Assembly (NCBI RefSeq): GCF_031432425.1 | Contig: NZ_JAVKPH010000046.1 | Span: forward strand, 1-22,646 | Direction of reading: 5' to 3' | Source of the DNA: Ruixingdingia sedimenti | Lineage (GTDB): Bacteria; Pseudomonadota; Alphaproteobacteria; Rhodobacterales; Rhodobacteraceae | DNA: 22,646 nucleotides | Shown: positions 22,144 to 22,646 of the stretch, piece after piece | Layout: the number at the start of each line of letters is the position of its first letter | Numbering within the stretch: position 1 is the first letter of the stretch | Made by a program: the position numbers and the translations under genes | Notes under the pieces: model-generated | Seen by the model: the letters and a program-made list of their open reading frames with translations, nothing else | Told to the model about the DNA's origin: nothing | Databases searched by the model: none

Positions 22144-22356
22144 ATGAAGAAGACCGAAACCAAAGCGCCGGCATTGATCGCCTGGCATGTCCGCGAACCC
22201 AAAGGGGGCAAAGCCTTCTGGACCCGGATCGGAGCGGCCTGGCAGCACCAGAACGGCGACGGCCACACCCTTCAGCTCGATCTCTACCCGATGGACGGTC
22301 GCGTTGTCCTGCTCCCGCCAAAGGCAGATGAAGCGATGGAAGGCGGTGCAGCATGA
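22144..22356 (+). CDS. Small conserved hypothetical protein
   Basis: A 70-residue protein with a good ribosome site (AAGGAGAAAAG) before its ATG at 22144. The sequence reads as a compact beta-rich domain: LIAWHVREPKGGKAFWTRIG, then AAWQHQNGDGHTLQLDLYPMDGRVVLLPP. This pattern is a common small protein on alphaproteobacterial plasmids, similar to those encoded near ardC, but has no named function that I know. The TGA overlaps the ATG of the next gene by 4 bp, so the two are co-translated and probably functionally linked. Confidence 0.82.
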   Translation: MKKTETKAPALIAWHVREPKGGKAFWTRIGAAWQHQNGDGHTLQLDLYPMDGRVVLLPPKADEAMEGGAA

Positions 22357-22646
22357 CCCGCACCTTCACGCGCCACTACGAGCATCATGAAATCGTCTGG
22401 AACGGCATCAAGCTCGCCGTTTCCTACGAGCCCCGCTGGCTCAGCCTGGCCGATGACTACGGCCTCGACACGGCCCACATCGAAATCGAGACCATCGCGC
22501 CGGAGCGCGCGCCGCTCCCGATCACCGAGACCGGCTATCGCTCGCACTTCACGACGGCTTCGGCCGTCGCCGCCATGGGCGGACCGGTTGCCCTCGTGCT
22601 CACCTGGCTCGATCAGGAAGCGGCTTCGCCTGTCTGGCAACAGCAA
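22353..22646 (+). CDS. Conserved hypothetical protein, N-terminal part (gene spans the circle junction)
   Basis: The gene starts at the ATG at 22353, overlapping the previous stop, and reads 98 codons to the end of the window without a stop. On the circle it continues at base 78 and stops at 110, for 108 residues. The N-terminus (MTRTFTRHYEHHEIVWNGIK) is followed by ISYEP-like strands, a THIEIET-like strand, PLPITETGYRSHF and a helix GPVALVLTWLDQEA. The C-terminus, encoded at 93-107, is QLTLF. I recognise it as a conserved hypothetical of alphaproteobacterial genomes and plasmids, without a proven function. The terminal motif suggests that it may touch the DnaN sliding clamp (inference). Confidence 0.82.
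   Translation, partial: MTRTFTRHYEHHEIVWNGIKLAVSYEPRWLSLADDYGLDTAHIEIETIAPERAPLPITETGYRSHFTTASAVAAMGGPVALVLTWLDQEAASPVWQQQ
22570..22646. repeat. Terminal overlap, right copy
   Basis: Identical to 1-77. It is within the junction-spanning gene, and the frame is kept across the join when one copy is removed. Confidence 0.93.

Overview
The window is almost certainly one complete circular plasmid. The first 77 bases (1-77) are identical to the last 77 (22570-22646), the signature of a circular contig closed with a terminal overlap, so the unique length would be 22,569 bp. One gene runs across the junction (22353-22646 continuing at 78-110) and reads in frame. The gene set points to an alphaproteobacterial, most likely sphingomonad-type, plasmid: an RPA-family RepA, ArdC, a VVA0879-like protein, a SNase-like thermonuclease, a TraG-type coupling protein, and a MobC/relaxase pair, in generally GC-rich DNA. 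This host assignment rests on family recognition, not on a search. I saw no rRNA, tRNA or CRISPR array.

Layout. (1) 111-8196 is a defence block. An Eco57I-type restriction-modification operon (RHH regulator, stand-alone methyltransferase, type IIG restriction-methyltransferase, all joined by 4-bp overlaps) lies on the minus strand. Divergent from it are a serine resolvase with a res-like upstream region and an overlapping AAA_13/RloC-like ATPase that has a CxxC hook and a candidate PrrC-like nuclease triad. (2) 8199-11192 is replication and partition: RepA, seven iterons, a DnaA box, ParA, an RHH partner, and five copies of a GTGCAC-AA-GTGCAC repeat that probably form centromere or operator sites. 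(3) 11208-16860 is mobilisation: a small hypothetical gene, a coupling protein with a C-terminal J domain, candidate oriT sequences, a striking array of about 14 tandem hairpins, MobC and the relaxase, closed by a strong terminator-like hairpin. No mating-pair-formation genes are present, so the plasmid looks mobilisable rather than self-transmissible. (4) 16841-17613 holds a small conserved ORF and the thermonuclease. (5) About 17640-19850 is an AT-richer cargo segment with a glycosyltransferase, an FkbM methyltransferase and an unknown 108-residue protein. (6) 19950-110 (through the junction) holds a large hairpin followed by ArdC, then small conserved plasmid proteins including one ending in a sliding-clamp-type motif.

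How it fits together. RepA with its iterons, together with ParA/RHH, maintain the replicon. The R-M operon probably acts as both defence and addiction module, with the RloC-like ATPase as a possible backup. MobC, relaxase and the J-domain coupling protein let the plasmid use a helper transfer apparatus, and ArdC shields incoming DNA. The most unusual structure is the hairpin array at 14129-14511. Its stems differ in sequence yet remain base-paired, its linkers mostly begin ACC, and its pitch of about 28 nt is not a fixed multiple of three. It is best explained by selection on single-stranded DNA or RNA structure rather than on protein.
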